A stretch of 10,198 nt of DNA from CAYSXY01 sp964435165 (lineage in GTDB: Bacteria > Pseudomonadota > Alphaproteobacteria > Rickettsiales > RI-342), in assembly GCA_964435165.1 (NCBI GenBank), contig CAYSXY010000062.1, positions 1-10,198 on the forward strand. The letters run 5' to 3'. Below, in pieces: positions 7,490-10,198 of the stretch. Positions within the stretch are counted from its first letter, which is position 1, and every line of letters begins with the position of its first letter. The position numbers and the translations under genes were made by a program. Below the pieces are notes generated by a model that was not told the origin of the DNA, did no database searches, and saw only the letters and a list, made by a program, of their open reading frames with translations.

Positions 7490-7532
7490 AAAATAACGTG
7501 CTGCTTCGCAACATAATATTTATGACAGTTTC

Positions 7533-8687
7533 ATGACAACTCCAACACTCGACACCCTGAAGCAGACACTAACCGAGCGCGCTCGGCAGTTGGGGTTTGA
7601 TGTGGTGGGCATTGCCCCGCCGGAACTGGCACCGGAGCATATCCACGGCTTGAAGGAATTTATCGCCCACAACCACCATGGAGAAATGCAGTGGATGGCA
7701 GAGCGTGTGGAACTGCGCAGCAATCCGCAGGCCATCATGCCCCGTATCGGCTCCATTATTACTCTGGGTATGAATTATGGGCCGGAGAGCGACCCCATGG
7801 CCTTGCTGGATGAACCGGATAAAGGCCTCATCTCCGTCTATGCCCGCAATGAGGATTATCACGATGTGATGAAAGGCCGCCTGAAGCAGTTGGCAGGCTG
7901 GCTTGCCTCCAAAGGGCAATGTGATGTCAAAGTGTTTGTCGATACGGCGCCGGTGATGGAAAAACCCATTGCCGCGCAAAGCGGTATTGGCTGGCAAGGC
8001 AAACACACCTGCATTGTCTCGCGTGAGTATGGCTCCTGGCTGTTTCTGGGCATTATCTACACCACCCTACCCTTTAAAACGGATACGCCAGAACAAGACC
8101 ATTGCGGCAGTTGCACGCGCTGCCTCGACATCTGCCCGACCAACGCCTTCACCGCCAGCCGCAAGCTCGATGCTCGTAAATGTATCTCTTATCTCACTAT
8201 CGAACATCCGGGTCATATTCCGCTGGAATTTCGCAGGCCCATGCAAAATCGCATCTATGGCTGCGACGATTGCCTTGCCGTCTGCCCATGGAATAAATTC
8301 GCGCATACAGCCTCCGAGTCGGCTTTTCATGCTCGCGATGAACTGAACGCGCCACAATTGAGTGACCTGCTCACGCTGGACAATGCCGGTTTTCGCCAGC
8401 TCTTTCGCAAATCTCCCATCAAACGCATCGGGCGTGACCGATTTATCCGCAATGTATTGATTGCCGCCGGAAACAGTCAGGATCAAGGCTTAATCCCACT
8501 CATCACACCCTTACTGGCGGATAGCTCACCGCTGGTTCGCGCCATGGCGGTATGGGCCTTGGGCGAGCTGCTCGACACCGCCGCATTCAGCAGCATGGCG
8601 AGTACCTATAAAAGGCAGGAAAAAGACCCGGATGTGCGGAGCGAATGGGATCACCCCATGACAAACGCCCATTCACCCACTATATGA
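7533..8687 (+). CDS. queG: Epoxyqueuosine reductase QueG
   Basis: QueG carries out the last step of queuosine synthesis, reducing epoxyqueuosine to queuosine at position 34 of tRNAs with GUN anticodons. It uses cobalamin and two [4Fe-4S] clusters, in the cytoplasm. The 384-residue protein is of normal length. The N-terminal cobalamin-binding domain contains the conserved DTAPVME (137-143, with the catalytic Asp137) and GIGWQGKHTC (151-160). The ferredoxin-like domain has CGSCTRCLDICP (Cys191, 194, 197, 201), the extra Cys217 in LDARKCISYLTIE, and CDDCLAVCP (Cys244, 247, 251). The C-terminal part (about 300-355) contains HEAT-like helices (PLVRAMAVWALGEL) that bind tRNA. All cluster cysteines are present, so it looks active. 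There is no clear Shine-Dalgarno site before 7533, and a TATAAT-like CATAAT lies close by, so a very short leader is possible. The 3' end lies 9 nt before the first copy of the hairpin repeat. Confidence 0.97.
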   Translation: MTTPTLDTLKQTLTERARQLGFDVVGIAPPELAPEHIHGLKEFIAHNHHGEMQWMAERVELRSNPQAIMPRIGSIITLGMNYGPESDPMALLDEPDKGLISVYARNEDYHDVMKGRLKQLAGWLASKGQCDVKVFVDTAPVMEKPIAAQSGIGWQGKHTCIVSREYGSWLFLGIIYTTLPFKTDTPEQDHCGSCTRCLDICPTNAFTASRKLDARKCISYLTIEHPGHIPLEFRRPMQNRIYGCDDCLAVCPWNKFAHTASESAFHARDELNAPQLSDLLTLDNAGFRQLFRKSPIKRIGRDRFIRNVLIAAGNSQDQGLIPLITPLLADSSPLVRAMAVWALGELLDTAAFSSMASTYKRQEKDPDVRSEWDHPMTNAHSPTI

Positions 8688-8696
8688 TTTAAGATC

Positions 8697-8800
8697 ATAG
8701 CCGATTGCATATATGACCATAGAAAAACTAATCGGCTATCAGCCCGCGACTGCGGGCCGTCGCTTGTGCGACGCAACGCGTTTATGTACAAACATAAACG
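8697..8800 (+). repeat. Four-hairpin repeat element, copy 1 (before grxC)
   Basis: Four consecutive perfect hairpins are seen: ATAGCCGATT/AATCGGCTAT (8697-8706 with 8730-8739), GCCCGC-GACT-GCGGGC (8742-8757), CGTCGC-TTGT-GCGACG (8758-8773), and CGTTTATGT-ACAA-ACATAAACG (8779-8800). A second copy with the same order and near-identical lengths lies at 9689-9791. It ends 31 nt before the grxC start codon and begins 9 nt after the queG stop. It may be a dispersed palindromic repeat, a structured 5' leader, or both a 3'-end and leader structure. No known riboswitch class is recognised. Confidence 0.85.
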
Positions 8801-8831
8801 AAATTGACTAAAAACATAGAGAGGAGCAACC

Positions 8832-9086
8832 ATGGCCAAGATCGAAATTTACAGCACCGCTGTCTGCCCTTATTGCGTCCGCGCCAAGCAACTATTGCAG
8901 CGCAAAGGCGTCAATGAGTATCAGGAAATCGATGTCAGTGATGATGAGAAGCGTGAAGCAATGATTGCCCGCGCCAATGGCCGCCGTACCGTACCGCAGA
9001 TTTTTATCGACGATACCCATGTAGGTGGATTTGACGATCTTGCAGCACTGGATCGTGAAGGCAAGCTGGATTCCATGCTTGCCTGA
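8832..9086 (+). CDS. grxC: Glutaredoxin 3 (GrxC-type dithiol glutaredoxin)
   Basis: This 84-residue glutaredoxin reduces protein disulfides and glutathione mixed disulfides in the cytoplasm, using glutathione. The active-site CPYC lies at 12-15, the cis-Pro motif TVPQIF at 53-58 and the glutathione-binding GGFDDL at 65-70, all in the standard order. The length matches E. coli Grx3 (83 residues). The Shine-Dalgarno site GAGGAG (8821-8826) lies 5 nt before the ATG. The hairpin repeat copy 1 ends 31 nt upstream, so the leader may be structured. The gene converges with the DUF2170 gene, with only 3 nt between their ends. Confidence 0.95.
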   Translation: MAKIEIYSTAVCPYCVRAKQLLQRKGVNEYQEIDVSDDEKREAMIARANGRRTVPQIFIDDTHVGGFDDLAALDREGKLDSMLA

Positions 9087-9089
9087 TTT

Positions 9090-9506
9090 TCACACAAGAA
9101 ACTCTTTCATCGCCGTGCGTGCCTCAATGGCATTTTCACTTAAGTGATGGATCTCAAACAAAATATCATCCATGGGCGAATCAATCGCCATCGCCCCAAA
9201 CACCACGTATAGCTCGCCCATTTTGCCATAAGATGATAGGGGAATAAGCACGCTCAGCTCCAGCATCCGCTCCAGCATGGCGGTGCGTTTGCTCTGCTCC
9301 ACGTCCTGATCGCGAAACAGGTGGGCAATTAGTAGCAACTGAGGCCCGGAGATAGAAATAAACATCGGCAGCGTGTCACGTTCCGGCACCGTCACCTGCA
9401 ACACATCCACCTCGCCGCGGATAGGTTCGACATCAAAGCGAAAATCGGCATCCGGGCGATTCCCCTCAACCCGCAATCGCTCATATAATTCATCCATTAC
9501 CGCCAT
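9090..9506 (-). CDS. DUF2170 (YjfI-like) family protein
   Basis: The 138-residue protein resembles the DUF2170/YjfI family, based on the C-terminal pattern VLIPLSSYGKM...YVVFGAMA...MDDILFEIHHLSENAIEA. E. coli YjfI is encoded beside a PspA-like protein and the YjfK protein, so the family is linked by context to envelope-stress (Psp-like) systems, but its function is not established. No PspA-like gene is visible here, so this copy stands alone within the window. There is no signal peptide or membrane segment. A GAAGAGG site 5 nt before the ATG at 9506 supports the start. Its end lies 3 nt from that of grxC, with no terminator visible between. Confidence 0.75.
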   Translation of the reverse strand: MAVMDELYERLRVEGNRPDADFRFDVEPIRGEVDVLQVTVPERDTLPMFISISGPQLLLIAHLFRDQDVEQSKRTAMLERMLELSVLIPLSSYGKMGELYVVFGAMAIDSPMDDILFEIHHLSENAIEARTAMKEFLV

Positions 9507-9688
9507 CTGCGCCTCTTCATCTCACGACATCCCACCACTTGTTATAACGACCGATTCGTTAAGATTCACCTGCCACACAACATATCTACTCGTATCAACT
9601 TCCATTCATTAGCAAAGGCTCAATCTATAACGTCTAAACCACTAGCAATATTGCCATGCTTCAGCAATCAACGTATAATCACAAAATT
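9507..9688. other. Intergenic part upstream of the DUF2170 gene
   Basis: This stretch probably holds the DUF2170 promoter. It contains a perfect inverted repeat TAACGA/TCGTTA (9545-9561, 5-nt spacer) that could be an operator, about 40 nt upstream of the start. No gene or RNA is recognised in it. Confidence 0.35.
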
Positions 9689-9791
9689 ATAGCCGATTGT
9701 GTATACGGCAATACAAAACCAATCAGCTATCAGCCCGCGACTGCGGGCCGTCACTTGTGCGACGTAACGCGTTTATGTGTGAACATACACG
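9689..9791 (+). repeat. Four-hairpin repeat element, copy 2 (before the NDUFS4-like gene)
   Basis: This copy has the same four hairpins as 8697-8800: ATAGCCGATT/AATCAGCTAT (9689-9698 with 9721-9730), GCCCGC-GACT-GCGGGC (9733-9748), CGTCAC-TTGT-GCGACG (9749-9764), and CGTTTATGT-GTGA-ACATACACG (9770-9791). The second hairpin and the TTGT loop are identical between copies. Hairpins 1, 3 and 4 each carry one mismatch here. It ends 31 nt before the start codon of the NDUFS4-like gene, the same spacing as copy 1 to grxC. Confidence 0.85.
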
Positions 9792-9822
9792 CATCTTACG
9801 ATAATTAATCAATGGAGAGACC

Positions 9823-10152
9823 ATGCCAAGCCGCGCCCGTATTTTCAGACCCACGAAAAGCGCCATGCAATCCGGCAAACGCAACACGGAGCAATGGCTA
9901 CTGGAGTATGAACCACGCGACCCGCGCTTTATTGAACATATCATGGGTTGGACGGGCTCTTCAGACACGTCCCGGCAAGTGCGTGTTCCGTTCAATACGA
10001 AAGAAGAAGCCATCCAGTTTTGCCAGAAGCATAGCATCGATTATCACGTGCAGGATCCGAAACAGCCGCGCTTTATTGCTAAATCCTATGCCGACAACTT
10101 TGCCTATAATCGGATCGACACCTACCAGCAAACACATAAACCAGAAGCCTGA
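9823..10152 (+). CDS. Complex I NDUFS4-like accessory subunit
   Basis: The 109-residue protein matches the conserved region of the NDUFS4 (18-kDa) subunit of NADH:ubiquinone oxidoreductase (ETC complex I subunit family, PF04800), a supernumerary subunit of mitochondria and alphaproteobacteria that lies on the peripheral arm. Key motifs are SRARIFRP near the start, KSAMQSGK (12-19), WLLEYEPRDPRF, HIMGWTGSSDTSRQVRVPF (39-57), TKEEAI, and KSYADNFAYNRID (87-99). It has no mitochondrial-type leader and no membrane segment. A GGAGA site (9814-9818) lies 4 nt before the ATG. The hairpin repeat copy 2 ends 31 nt upstream. No nuo genes lie beside it, so it is expressed apart from the main complex I operon, as is usual for this subunit. 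Nothing is recognised in the last 46 bases of the window. Confidence 0.93.
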   Translation: MPSRARIFRPTKSAMQSGKRNTEQWLLEYEPRDPRFIEHIMGWTGSSDTSRQVRVPFNTKEEAIQFCQKHSIDYHVQDPKQPRFIAKSYADNFAYNRIDTYQQTHKPEA

Positions 10153-10198
10153 GAGCCGTTCTGTAACCTTTGCGTAATAACACTGTGCTAACCTAGCG

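Noticed and set aside
8697..9791. CRISPR array
   Set aside because: There are only two copies of the repeat, about 990 nt apart, with genes between them.
8651..10037. Shared peptide RRTSDGPQSRADS in two minus-strand reading frames (8651-8839 and 9723-10037)
   Set aside because: The shared peptide is only the translation of the hairpin repeat read backwards, not a conserved protein domain.

Overview
The window most likely comes from an alphaproteobacterium. The evidence is homologues of two supernumerary complex I subunits shared with mitochondria (NDUFA9-like and NDUFS4-like), an FzlA-type glutathione-S-transferase-fold protein just downstream of the NDUFA9 homologue, plus QueG and a GrxC-type glutaredoxin. 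Genes are densely packed, most have Shine-Dalgarno sites, and no transposase, integrase or CRISPR array is visible. I cannot name the genus from sequence alone.

Layout. (1) Bases 94-4180, minus strand: a two-gene unit. The first gene encodes an 860-residue protein built on the P1B-type ATPase plan but with several signature motifs altered. It is followed 19 nt later by a cysteine-free, histidine-rich 494-residue protein that I do not recognise. A strong Fur-box-like palindrome lies 43 nt upstream of the first start codon. (2) Bases 4181-4620: a non-coding stretch full of inverted repeats, then a tRNA-Leu(CAG) gene on the minus strand (4621-4707). (3) Bases 4909-6563, plus strand: the NDUFA9-like protein and the FzlA-like protein, 11 nt apart and probably cotranscribed. 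(4) Bases 6606-7456, minus strand: two small unrecognised genes, each with a strong ribosome-binding site. (5) Plus strand: queG (7533-8687) and grxC (8832-9086), then a DUF2170/YjfI-family gene on the minus strand (9090-9506), then the NDUFS4-like gene (9823-10152).

Two things stand out. The first is the divergent P-type ATPase with its unknown partner, possibly an iron-responsive system. The second is a ~104-nt four-hairpin element present twice, once before grxC and once before the NDUFS4-like gene. Both copies end exactly 31 nt before the start codon of two unrelated genes. This suggests either a shared cis-regulatory leader or promoter, or a dispersed palindromic repeat inserted at equivalent positions.

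Functional themes are respiration (the complex I subunits), tRNA decoding (tRNA-Leu and queuosine synthesis by QueG), thiol redox (GrxC), division (FzlA) and probably metal handling (the ATPase-like pair). The last of these is inference only.
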